Assembly: GCA_002338715.1 (NCBI GenBank)
Contig: DDIR01000143.1
Location: forward strand, 1-64,000
Direction: 5' to 3'
DNA length: 64,000 nt
DNA from: Phycisphaerales bacterium UBA1845
GTDB lineage: Bacteria; Planctomycetota; Phycisphaerae; UBA1845
Shown here: one piece after another, positions 1 through 9,000 of the stretch
Numbering within the stretch: the first letter of the stretch is position 1
Layout of the letters: every line of letters starts with the position of its first letter
Translations under genes and position numbers: made by a program
The notes under the pieces: model-generated
The model's database searches: none
Told to the model about the DNA's origin: nothing
Seen by the model: only the letters and a program-made list of their open reading frames with translations

Positions 1-122
1 CAGGGGCAAAACGAAGTCAATCACGTGGGTACTGGCGCCCGTGCTGTAAAGCGTGGACGAGCAAAACGCTACGCTTGGATTAAGATCGCTAGTGCAAGTG
101 CCCAGAGCAAGGTCGTGAGGAA

Positions 123-1316
123 TCAGACGACCAACACCTCGGCAGCGACGTCCAACTCGGCGAGTTGTGATTCGATTTCAGTTTTGTAGATGGCGTTCAT
201 GATCAAGACCTTGTCGGGCTTGATCTCGGTGAGCGCTTCCGGGCTGACGATTTGCTGGCCCGTGCCCGTGACGAATCGACCTTGCTTTCGAGGATTCACG
301 TCCACCGCATGGGCGATGACCTCGAAAGGGGCATCCATCACATTCAAGAAGGTCACCCCTTTGGAACCCGCGCCCCAGATCACCGCGCGGGCGCCGGCCT
401 TCGACCATTCGTCAAACTGTTGTTTCCAATGCGCGACTTTGGTCTCGTACGCCGATTTGAAATCGCCTACGAGGCGCCCCATGTCGCCATCACCATTACT
501 TGACGCCTTGGATTCACCGCCCACATCGGTCGTTGCGTCGATGGATAAGAACTGCCCGTCATAAACGCTTTCAACGCGAATGGGGCTGAACCCCGCCCTG
601 CGAAACAGTGCGTCGAGTGCGGGCGGCGTGAAGTACAGGCAGTGCTCGTAGATCAAATCCCAGATGCCCAGGTGCTTGAGCGTGTAGAGCGCATTGGGCA
701 CTTCGAAATAGACGGCTGTCCTGCTCCCCCCCTTGATCGTTCCGTGCACGCTGCGCACAAAACCGAACGGCTCGCTGATGTGTTCAAGCACATGGCGGCA
801 GCACACAAATTCGGCGTCGAACCCGCGGTGTTTGGGGCCATAGTCTTCCGAGCGAATCACGACGTTGGGATGCGACGGCGGCGGGTCGACATCGGGATCA
901 AAACTCGGATCAAATCCAAAGCACTCGTTGTTCCCAATGTCGGCAAGTAGCCGCAGAAAATCGCCACGCCCGCATCCAATTTCGACGATGCGTTTTTCCC
1001 GCAGATCGAAGTCCTTGACCAGGCGCTCAGCCAACTGCCCGCGATACTCACGAAATCGCGGCGAACCATCGAGGCTGTTTTCGTACTGCGCCGAGTAGGT
1101 CATCTTCGCGGGATCGAATGCCGCATTGAATATCAGATCGCAATTCGGACAGTGGGCCAATGCCATTGATGCACGATCGGTTTCTATCGCGGCATCACGC
1201 GAATCCCACAAGACATTGCAGAACACCGGTACACGGTCTGCCGCGAAGAATTCGCTCGCGCCATCCTTGCCGCATCCCGGGCAACTGTGTGTGCTTGATG
1301 AAGTTTGAGAAGTCAT
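123..1316 (-). CDS. Sugar C-methyltransferase-like SAM-dependent enzyme (paralog 1)
   Basis: Predicted 397-residue cytoplasmic methyltransferase acting on a nucleotide-activated sugar. The N-terminus has a zinc-binding CPGCG...CPNC module (about residues 12-60). A class I SAM site follows, VEIGCGRGDFLRLL (about 111-124) with an acidic residue after the next strand (GFDPS). The C-terminal half has the sugar C-methyltransferase C-terminal Rossmann-like domain (WGAGSKGVTFLN, about 316-327). The segment before the usual catalytic EH pair reads IYEHCLYF, whereas typical TylC3/NovU-type enzymes and the third gene here read YHEH. It is the last gene of the rfbF operon, 62 bases after its paralog, and starts at ATG 1316. 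It could instead be an O- or N-methyltransferase; substrate unknown. Confidence 0.8.
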   Translation of the reverse strand: MTSQTSSSTHSCPGCGKDGASEFFAADRVPVFCNVLWDSRDAAIETDRASMALAHCPNCDLIFNAAFDPAKMTYSAQYENSLDGSPRFREYRGQLAERLVKDFDLREKRIVEIGCGRGDFLRLLADIGNNECFGFDPSFDPDVDPPPSHPNVVIRSEDYGPKHRGFDAEFVCCRHVLEHISEPFGFVRSVHGTIKGGSRTAVYFEVPNALYTLKHLGIWDLIYEHCLYFTPPALDALFRRAGFSPIRVESVYDGQFLSIDATTDVGGESKASSNGDGDMGRLVGDFKSAYETKVAHWKQQFDEWSKAGARAVIWGAGSKGVTFLNVMDAPFEVIAHAVDVNPRKQGRFVTGTGQQIVSPEALTEIKPDKVLIMNAIYKTEIESQLAELDVAAEVLVV

Positions 1317-1378
1317 GGGAGATTCGCAGACTCAAGACGGGTTGTTCAAGAGGTGTTGTGCAGCAAAGCAATTTGTCA

Positions 1379-2611
1379 CTAGACCGCACAGATTTTCGCC
1401 GAAACGCCCAGCCGATCAAGGTCCGCTTGGATTTCATCGCAGTAGATCGGATTCATCACAATGACGTGGTCGGGTTGATAGTCCTTGAGCGTTTCCGGGG
1501 CAATGATCTCCTGACCGGTCGAAGGCATGAAGTGGCCTTGGCGGTAAGGGTTGATATCAACGACGTACTCAATCGTATCGCCCAGGGCCAACGTCGAAAG
1601 GAACGAAACGCCCTTGGAACCCGAACCCCAAAGCACGACTTTCTCGCCGCGTGCAACCGCATCGTCAACGAACTTGCGCCACCCGAGGATGGACTTTTGG
1701 ACGATACCCGGAAATGCCTCCACCGATCGCGACATCTCCGCAAGGTCGTCTTCCTCAGCCAAACTCGCTTCCGTAGGTCCGTCAGCAGGGATCGCAGTCA
1801 ACAGCAGATACTGCTTGTCGTAAACCGCTTCCAACTCGGTCACTTCAAACCCGGTCTGCCGGAACAATCGCGCGAGCGAACCCAGGCTGAAATACGTGCA
1901 GTGCTCGTAATAGATATCCCAAAACGCACCTTCGGTCAGCACGCGGTAGACGTCGGGCAGTTCGAAGAAGATCACCGTGTCTTTGTGATCACCGATGGTC
2001 TTTCGAATCGACTGCATGAATTCAAGCGTCGGGGCGATGTGCTCCAACGTGTGACGGCAGCAAATGAAGTCGGCCATCAGGTGCGCGTACTTGGGGCCGT
2101 AAAAATCCTGAATGAATTCGATGCGCGGTGCGACTTCAGGCGGGGTGCGCTGCGGCACATAGCCCGGGTCGATACCGATCCCATGATTGTTGGCCAACTG
2201 GCACAACAGCACGAGAAACTCACCCTTCCCGCATCCGATTTCCAGGATCGTTTTGTGATGCAAGTCGTGCTTCTTGATCACGTCAGCCGCCAGTGTGCGG
2301 GCGAATGCGTTAAACGTTGGCGAAAACCCCTGCGTCTCTTCGTAGGCCGTCGAGTATTCGTGAACTTCGGGACGAAACAATGTGTTGAACACAAACCCGC
2401 ATTGACGGCAGAATCCAAGCTTCAAATCACCACGCGGGTATTCCAAGGCGGCTTCGCGCGTGGGCATCAAGAGGCAACTGTGCACGGGAATGTCGCTGAC
2501 ACCATAGAACGTGTCGATGCCGACCGACGCACAGTTCGGGCAAGCCAGCGTGGGTTCGTGACCCGTTTCGAATGTTGCGGCTGTCTTGTTCGACGTCATG
2601 GTTCTGGTCAT
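1379..2611 (-). CDS. Sugar C-methyltransferase-like SAM-dependent enzyme (paralog 2)
   Basis: About 410 residues, same architecture as its downstream neighbour: CPNC...CRQC zinc module, SAM motif LEIGCGKGEFLVLL, and a C-terminal domain with WGSGSKGVSFLS and DINPYRQGHF. The catalytic-region motif is YYEHCTYF. The frame is open to a GTG at 2701, but the extra residues would be encoded by the inverted repeat at 2649-2722, so ATG 2611 was chosen; it has a weak AAGGG upstream. It most resembles the 123-1316 gene, suggesting tandem duplication. Probably methylates a CDP- or dTDP-sugar made by the upstream operon genes; substrate not determinable. Confidence 0.8.
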   Translation of the reverse strand: MTRTMTSNKTAATFETGHEPTLACPNCASVGIDTFYGVSDIPVHSCLLMPTREAALEYPRGDLKLGFCRQCGFVFNTLFRPEVHEYSTAYEETQGFSPTFNAFARTLAADVIKKHDLHHKTILEIGCGKGEFLVLLCQLANNHGIGIDPGYVPQRTPPEVAPRIEFIQDFYGPKYAHLMADFICCRHTLEHIAPTLEFMQSIRKTIGDHKDTVIFFELPDVYRVLTEGAFWDIYYEHCTYFSLGSLARLFRQTGFEVTELEAVYDKQYLLLTAIPADGPTEASLAEEDDLAEMSRSVEAFPGIVQKSILGWRKFVDDAVARGEKVVLWGSGSKGVSFLSTLALGDTIEYVVDINPYRQGHFMPSTGQEIIAPETLKDYQPDHVIVMNPIYCDEIQADLDRLGVSAKICAV

Positions 2612-2648
2612 GTCCCGGCCCTTGGCAATTTTCGAATCGTCACTTGGA

Positions 2649-2722
2649 CGTGCCACTGCTCTGTGAGCAGTGCTTTTTATCTGAACATTTGCGCCCGGCA
2701 CTGCTCACAGAGCAGTGGCACG
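2649..2722. repeat. Perfect 25-bp inverted repeat of two REP-like hairpins
   Basis: Arms 2649-2673 and 2698-2722 are perfect reverse complements separated by 24 bases. Each arm is itself a small hairpin, CACTGCTC-TGT-GAGCAGTG, so the unit is two head-to-head REP-like palindromes. It sits in the 120-base gap between two methyltransferase genes, just upstream of the chosen start at 2611. It could act as an mRNA processing or attenuation element inside the operon, or be a non-autonomous mobile repeat. No other copy was seen in the window. Confidence 0.85.
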
Positions 2723-2731
2723 GTGTCCCGT

Positions 2732-4036
2732 TTAGACGACGTGGGGTTTTGGAATTGGGATGATGAATTGACCGCCCTTGTCGCGGTATTCCTGCTGCTG
2801 CGACATGATCTCATCCTTGAAATTCCACGGCAAAATTACCACGTAGTCAGGCATTTCCTGCAAGATCCGCGCAGGATCGGGAATCGGCTGATGCGTACCG
2901 GGCATGTGCAGTCCCTGCTTGTGGACGTTGCGATCGACGACATAATCGATGACGTCCGTGCCCGCACCGATGAAGTTCAGCATGATCGCGCCCTTGGCCG
3001 CGGCTCCGTAACCCGCGATCGTTTTGCCCTGCTCGCGAAGGTCATTCAGAAGCGTCTGCATCTCGCTTCGAATGTCGAGGACGCGTTCACTGAAGTTCTT
3101 GAAATATTCGTAACGATCCAGCCCCAGCGCCCGTTCTTCCGAAAGCATTTCCAGAATCACCGGTGACGGGCGTTCGTGCTTTTCGACGTAGAGTCGCAGC
3201 GAACCGCCATGAATCGCCAGCGGTTTGACGTCGTTGAGGAACAAGCCGTTCTGACGGAACAATGCGTCGAGCGCGCACACCGAGAAGTAACAAAGGTGCT
3301 CGTGATAAATCGTGTCGAATTCGCCATGCTCGATGAGTTCGCGCACGTAGGGCACTTCGATGACAGCCGCACCGCCATCCTTGAGCAGCGTGCGAATCCC
3401 ACGGACGAAGCCATTCGTGTCGGCGACATGCGCAAGGACATTGTTGGCGATGATCACGTCGGCTTGCTTGCCTTCGTTTGCAAGTTTGCCAGCCAGGTTT
3501 TCGGTGAAGAAATCGCAAAGGGTGGGTACACCGATTTCTTCAGCGGCTTTTGCCGGTCCCGGCGCGGGGTCGATCCCGAGAACGTTGATTCCCTTCTCGA
3601 CGAAATTCTTGAGCAGGTATCCGTCGTTGCTCGCCAACTCGACAACCAGGCAACCCTCGCCGGGTTCGAGATTGCGGCGCTCGATCAGGTCCAGCGCATT
3701 GTCGCGCGAGTGGGCCAACAACGCATCCGAGAACGACGAGAAATATGGATAGTCGTGCCCAAACAGGATTTCCGGTGGAACCGTCTCCAGAATCTGCACC
3801 AGCGCGCAGTTCGAGCAGAACGCCAATTCAAGCGGATACCTGTTTTCGTGTTCGGCAAGCTGTGCATCATTGAGCAGCCCGTCGGCCAACGGCATCTTGC
3901 CCAGGTCGAGGACCGGCTTGAGTGTGGACTGACCACACGAACGGCAACTCGCCGCATCGCACCTTTCGGTAAACACTTGCCAGGATTGCTGTGTCACGAG
4001 ATGACTCCCGTCGGTTAGTGTGGCTGATCGATCCAT
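2732..4036 (-). CDS. Nucleotide-sugar C-methyltransferase (TylC3/NovU-like)
   Basis: About 434 residues. N-terminal zinc-binding module (CRSCGQSTL then CSNC), SAM-binding segment VVELASNDGYLLKNF with GIDPAPGPA, and the diagnostic YHEHLCYFS motif followed by a Rossmann-like C-terminal domain (GYGAAAKGAIMLNF). This is the canonical pattern of enzymes that add a methyl group to a keto-sugar nucleotide to make a branched sugar. ATG 4036 was preferred over an in-frame TTG at 4066 because AGAAGAG lies just upstream. It begins 33 bases after the SDR gene, so co-transcription is likely. It is the most canonical of the three methyltransferases here. Confidence 0.87.
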   Translation of the reverse strand: MDRSATLTDGSHLVTQQSWQVFTERCDAASCRSCGQSTLKPVLDLGKMPLADGLLNDAQLAEHENRYPLELAFCSNCALVQILETVPPEILFGHDYPYFSSFSDALLAHSRDNALDLIERRNLEPGEGCLVVELASNDGYLLKNFVEKGINVLGIDPAPGPAKAAEEIGVPTLCDFFTENLAGKLANEGKQADVIIANNVLAHVADTNGFVRGIRTLLKDGGAAVIEVPYVRELIEHGEFDTIYHEHLCYFSVCALDALFRQNGLFLNDVKPLAIHGGSLRLYVEKHERPSPVILEMLSEERALGLDRYEYFKNFSERVLDIRSEMQTLLNDLREQGKTIAGYGAAAKGAIMLNFIGAGTDVIDYVVDRNVHKQGLHMPGTHQPIPDPARILQEMPDYVVILPWNFKDEIMSQQQEYRDKGGQFIIPIPKPHVV

Positions 4037-4069
4037 CGTTCGCTCTTCTCTCTCGTGTGAAAGCAACCC

Positions 4070-5116
4070 TTACTTGTTGGCCGGTGCTGCCTGCTCCGCA
4101 AATCGCAAGGAATCGTCCAATTCGCCGCTTGCGATCAAACTGCGAATGTACCCGATGCGCTGATATTTTGAACCCTCAAATTCTTCGAGCGTTACACCGT
4201 GCTTCTTGTATGCCTGGTAACACTCTTCGACACCCTTGCGGGCGGTCCACTGCGGAACAAAATCGCTGAGTTCCTTGGCGATCAGATCGCAATTGACGCG
4301 ATAGTTGCGGGCGTCCGGTGATGCGCCGTCGGCAAACGCCACTTGGCATTCGGGCACGATCTCACCGACCAGATTCGCAATGTCGCGCACGCGCAGATTC
4401 TCATCGGTCCGGCCAACGTTGAACGCGCGATTGTGGATCTTCTCACGCGGGGCTTTCAAGACAGCCAAGAACGCCCGCGAAATATCTTCGATGTGAACGA
4501 TCGGACGCCACGGGCTGCCGTCGCTTTTCATCATCACTTTGCCCGTCGTCACCGCCCATGCCGTCAGGTTGTTTACCACGAGGTCAAATCGCAATCGCGG
4601 TGAAACACCGTACGCGGTTGCATTGCGCAGGAACACCGGCGAGAACGAACCGTCGGCCAACTGCGATACGTCGCGCTCAACAAAGACCTTCGACTCACCG
4701 TAAGGCGTCACCGGATTGAAGCGCGAATCTTCGTTGAGCATGTCATCGCCCGCGGCTCCATAGTTGCTGCACGACGACGAGAAGATAAACCGCCCCACGC
4801 CGGCTTGCTTGCAAAGCTCAGCCAACCGCACCGAAGCCAGGTGGTTGATTTCAAAGGTCAGATTGGGATTGAGATCGCCCAGTGGATCGTTCGACAGGCC
4901 CGCGAGGTGGCAGACCGCATCGAAACCTTCGACATCCGACAGTTCCACGTCCCGCACGTCCTTGATGATCGTCGGCACATCGGGGATGTCCGCGCCGAAT
5001 GTGCAGTGGCGGTACAGGTCGCTGTCCAGACCGACGACGTCCATGCCTTCATTCACCAACATCGGGGTGAGAACGGTTCCGATGTATCCGAGATTTCCTG
5101 TTACCAATACGCGCAT
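4070..5116 (-). CDS. SDR-family NAD-dependent nucleotide-sugar epimerase/dehydratase
   Basis: About 348 residues, extended short-chain dehydrogenase/reductase. The N-terminus carries the NAD-binding glycine motif VLVTGNLGYIG and an acidic residue after the second strand (GLDSDLY). The active site reads SSSCSNYG with YGESK, giving the catalytic Tyr-x3-Lys. The C-terminal part is a typical substrate-binding half (RPIVHIEDISRAF). The ATG at 5116 starts 5 bases after the rfbF stop; an ATG at 5131 overlapping rfbF is also possible. It lacks the sequence expected of CDP-glucose 4,6-dehydratase (RfbG), so it is more likely an epimerase or a different dehydratase working on the cytidylyltransferase product. 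Confidence 0.85.
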   Translation of the reverse strand: MRVLVTGNLGYIGTVLTPMLVNEGMDVVGLDSDLYRHCTFGADIPDVPTIIKDVRDVELSDVEGFDAVCHLAGLSNDPLGDLNPNLTFEINHLASVRLAELCKQAGVGRFIFSSSCSNYGAAGDDMLNEDSRFNPVTPYGESKVFVERDVSQLADGSFSPVFLRNATAYGVSPRLRFDLVVNNLTAWAVTTGKVMMKSDGSPWRPIVHIEDISRAFLAVLKAPREKIHNRAFNVGRTDENLRVRDIANLVGEIVPECQVAFADGASPDARNYRVNCDLIAKELSDFVPQWTARKGVEECYQAYKKHGVTLEEFEGSKYQRIGYIRSLIASGELDDSLRFAEQAAPANK

Positions 5117-5121
5117 GTCGC

Positions 5122-5892
5122 TTAGTCCCATGTCTTCCAGGGTGCTTTCCCCGATTCCCAAAGCTCCTCCAAGAGCTTCTTGTCGCGCAGCGTATCCATA
5201 CACTGCCAGAATGAATTGTGCCGATAGGCCATCAACTGCCCTTCGTTGGCGAGACGCTCCATCGGTTCGTGTTCCCACTGCGTCGCGTCGCCCGCGATGT
5301 AATCAAAGACAGCCGGCTCAAGAACGAAGAACGCCCCGTTGATCCAGCCCTCTGCCGTCTGCGGTTTTTCAGAAAACTCCACGACGCGATCGCCGTCGAA
5401 TTCCAGGTGTCCGAAACGCGCGGTAGGACGGACGGCTGTCACTGTTGCGAGCTTGCCATGCGACTGATGAAACGCGAGCAACTTGTCGAGATCCACATCC
5501 GACACGCCGTCGCCCCACGTCAGCATGAAGGTTTCATTGCCAATAAACGGCGCCAACCGTTTGATGCGTCCGCCCGTCAGCGTGTCGCGCCCGGTATCAA
5601 CCAGGTCGACCTTCCAGTCGAGTTTGTCGGTACCGTGCTGCTTGACGTTTCCCGTCTTGAGGTCAACGGTCAGATGTGACTGAAGCGATGCGTAGTCCAT
5701 CATGTACTTCTTGATGTACTCGCCCTTGTAACCCAGCGCGATCGCGAATTCATTGTGCCCGTAGCGCGCGTAGTGGCGCATGATGTGCATGATGATCGGC
5801 GTGCCGCCAACCTCCACCATCGGCTTGGGCTTGATCTCTGTTTCTTCAGCCAAACGCGTTCCAACGCCTCCGGCTAAGATCGCAACTTTCAC
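5122..5892 (-). CDS. rfbF: Glucose-1-phosphate cytidylyltransferase
   Basis: 256 residues, the usual length. Catalyses CTP plus glucose-1-phosphate to CDP-glucose, the entry to CDP-deoxysugar and branched-sugar pathways. The nucleotide-binding signature AGGVGTRLAEET followed by KPKPMVEVGG is complete, the metal-binding region TWGDGVSDVD is present, and EFSEKP and the C-terminal FWQCMDTLRDKK match RfbF. The start is GTG at 5892 with a strong AAGGAG seven bases upstream. It is first in the minus-strand operon with the SDR and methyltransferases. No RfbG or RfbH partner lies in the window. Confidence 0.93.
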   Translation of the reverse strand: MKVAILAGGVGTRLAEETEIKPKPMVEVGGTPIIMHIMRHYARYGHNEFAIALGYKGEYIKKYMMDYASLQSHLTVDLKTGNVKQHGTDKLDWKVDLVDTGRDTLTGGRIKRLAPFIGNETFMLTWGDGVSDVDLDKLLAFHQSHGKLATVTAVRPTARFGHLEFDGDRVVEFSEKPQTAEGWINGAFFVLEPAVFDYIAGDATQWEHEPMERLANEGQLMAYRHNSFWQCMDTLRDKKLLEELWESGKAPWKTWD

Positions 5893-5971
5893 GGGTCGCT
5901 CCTTCTCTAAGTCCGAAACCTTGGGGCAAGGGTAACAGACATGCTCATTTGGGATTCATCGTCTGCGAATC

Positions 5972-5987
5972 GGGCGATCTTTCGCCC
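5972..5987. other. Short hairpin between the giant gene and rfbF
   Basis: GGGCGA-TCTT-TCGCCC is a perfect 6-bp stem with a 4-base loop in the 151-base gap after the giant repeat gene. There is no clear U-tract on the minus strand, so a terminator role is only possible. No convincing -10/-35 pair for rfbF was found in this gap. Confidence 0.3.
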
Positions 5988-6043
5988 CCGCATACAGGAT
6001 GAACCCCGGTCTTTTCGTTATCGGCCGCCTACCGCAGAGGGGG

Positions 6044-9000
6044 TCACGGACACGTGATCGCGGTAGGTCCGGTAAAGGACGTCTGGAAGACCGCCCAGTC
6101 GAATAAGTCTATATCACCATCGGCATCGCTGTCGAATGATTCCTGACACACCAGCGAGGCATCGAAGCCAGCCCCGGTGATACATGCCGCAAATTCACTC
6201 AAATCGTCGACGTCGACATCGCCATCGTGGTCGTAATCGAACAGGCCATCACAGGCGTCGCCGAATCCGTCGAAGTCGGCATCCTCCTGAAGCGGGTTGG
6301 CGACGAACGGACAATTGTCGTCACCATCGCATTCGCCGTCACCGTCACAGTCTTCGAGCGTACCCACGCATTCACCGCTGCTGCACGCTTCGTCGAATGT
6401 GCAATCGATGCCGTCGTCGCAGAACTGACCTTCGTTGGCCGCGACGGCTTCGCAGTTACCCGTACCGGAGTTGCATGAACCAACGTTGCAGTCATCGTCC
6501 AGACCTGAGCAGTCGACGGCTACGCCTCCGCAGGATCCGTTGAAGCATTCGTCGTCACTGGTACACAGGTTGCCGTCGTTGCACGTCGTGCCATTTTCGG
6601 CCAGTTCGGCAACACAATTACCCGTACCGCCGTCGCACACACCGGTTTGGCACGCGCCGTCCAGTCCGCTGCAATCGACCGCCGACCCCTGACACACACC
6701 GCCGCTGCACGAATCGTTTTCGGTACACAGATCGCCGTCGTCGCATCCGCCCGCATCATTGACCGCAACCTGCTCGCAGAAACCGGTCGACGAAACGCAC
6801 ACGCCCATGTTGCAGGCGTCATCCAAACCGGAGCAATCGACAAACGCACCTTCACAGACGCCATTCGTGCAAACGTCATTGGTCGTGCACAAGTCGCCAT
6901 CGCTGCAACTTCCGCCTTCGCTGGCCGCGATCGATTCGCACTGTCCGGTTGACGGGTTGCATGCCCCTTGCATGCACTGATCATCAAGCGACGAACAATC
7001 GAGGGTGATGCCGCTGCACACGCCGTTCGTGCAGGCGTCCAGCGTCGTGCAGAGGTCGCCATCATCGCAGCCGCCACCTTCATTGGCGGGTTCGGCTTCG
7101 CAGTTGCCGGTGCCCGGATTGCAAACACCCACGTTGCAGTCGTCGGTCAAACCGGAGCAATCCTGGGCAACGCCCGCGCACACACCGTTCGTGCAGGCAT
7201 CGAGCACGGTGCACAAATCGCCATCGTCGCAGGTGTTGCCTTCGTTGATCGGCTGGGCTTCACAGTCGCCGGTCGTCCCGTTGCAAACCCCGACCGTACA
7301 CGTGCTATCGAGACCGGAGCAATCCTTCGGCGTCCCAGCGCAGGTTCCGCCCGCGCAGGTGTCGTTTTCGGTGCACGGATCGAGATCGTCGCAAGTACCA
7401 CCTTCGTTAAATGGTGCGGCTTCACACGTTCCCAGCGCTTCGTTGCAGGTGCCGATGTTGCAGGCGTCGTCGAGTCCGGAGCAATCGAGTGGTTCGGATT
7501 CGCAGACGCCGTTGGCGCAGGCATCGTTGATCGTGCAATTGACGCCGTCGTCGCACGCACCGCCCTCGTTGGTGGGCTGCGTCTCGCACGAACCGGTGGA
7601 TGGATTGCACGCGCCGACAACGCACGTGTCATCCAGCCCCGAACAATCGACAGCCGCTCCCATGCAAACGCCGTTGCTGCATGCGTCACTGATCGTGCAG
7701 AGATCACCGTCATTACACAGTCCATCTTCGTTGACGGCGACGGCTTCACATTCTCCGGTCGATGGGTTGCATGCACCAGCCAGACACTCATCGTCTAACG
7801 AGGAGCAATCGACCGAAGCGCCTTCGCAGGCCCCAGCGACACAGACATCGTCGCTGGTGCAAAGATCGCCGTCGTCACAGCCAAGTCCTTCGTTGATCGC
7901 AGCGGCTTCACATGATCCGGTGGTCGGATTGCACACACCGGTCGAACACTCACCATCAAGCGACGTGCAATCGACGCTCACTCCTTCGCACACCCCGTTG
8001 GTGCAGAAATCGCTGACCGTACAGAGATCGCCATCATCGCAGAGGACGCCTTCGTTGGCGGGTTGCGCTTCGCACGCGCCGGTTGAACCGTTGCACACAC
8101 CAACCGTGCAAGGCCCATCGAGCGCCGAGCAATCCTTGGCCACGCCGGCACACGTTCCATTGGTGCAGGCGTCATTGACCGTGCATGGATCGAGATCGTC
8201 GCACGTTCCGCTTTCGTTGACAGGCGACGGTTCGCATGTGCCCTGTTCTTCATTGCAGACGCCCACGTTGCAAGCATCGTCGAGTCCGCTGCAATCGATC
8301 GCTTCAGCAATGCACAAACCGTTGGAGCATGCATCGCCCGTCGTGCAGTTCACACCGTCGTCGCACGCACCGCCCTCGTTGGCCGGTACCGCTTCACATT
8401 CTCCCGTCAACGCATTGCACGAACCAACCGTGCAGTCGCTATCAAGACCCGAACAATCGACGGCCTCTCCAACGCACAATCCGTTGGAACAAGCATCACC
8501 CGATGAACAAAGATCGCCATCGCTGCACGCCCCGCCTTCATTGCTGGCGCTGGCTTCGCACAATCCATTGCTGTTGTTGCAGACGCCCACGGTGCAGTCG
8601 CTGTCGAATCCGCTGCAATCGACAGCCACACCCGCACACACACCATTCGTACAGAAGTCGCTGACCGTGCAAAGATCGCCGTCATCGCAAAGCGTGTGAT
8701 CGTTGGCCGGCTGGGCTTCGCATTCGCCCGTACCCGCATTGCAGACTCCGACCGTACAGGCGCTATCCAGTCCCGTGCAGTTTTTGGCCGAACCGACACA
8801 CACGCCAGCCGAACACGTATCATTGACCGTGCACGGGTCGCCGTCGCTACACGAATTTCCGTTGTTCGCCGCCTGCGCCTCGCACACGCCATTGGACGGG
8901 TTGCAAACACCCACCGTGCAATCGCCATCCAATCCGCTGCAATCGACACCCGCACAAAGATCCCCGCCATCTTCCGGATCGATCGGGGAGGCTAGGTTAA

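Noticed and set aside
1..122. Possible gene end at the left edge
   Set aside because: Too short to judge; no terminator or recognisable coding signal seen.
1160..3166. 668-residue plus-strand open frame
   Set aside because: It lies antisense to two methyltransferase genes with clear motifs; its translation is low-complexity Arg/His/Val-rich with no domain. A codon-bias shadow.
4070..5116. SDR gene as CDP-glucose 4,6-dehydratase (rfbG)
   Set aside because: Lacks the GHTGFKG-type N-terminus of RfbG; it reads VTGNLGYIG as in epimerases.
7005..8699. 564-residue plus-strand open frame with periodic sequence
   Set aside because: Its periodicity is simply the reverse complement of the 162-bp Cys-repeat array on the other strand.
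6350..8941. Regular 162-bp repeats as a possible CRISPR array
   Set aside because: Units are coding, contiguous and divergent with no identical repeat or spacer pattern; no cas genes nearby.
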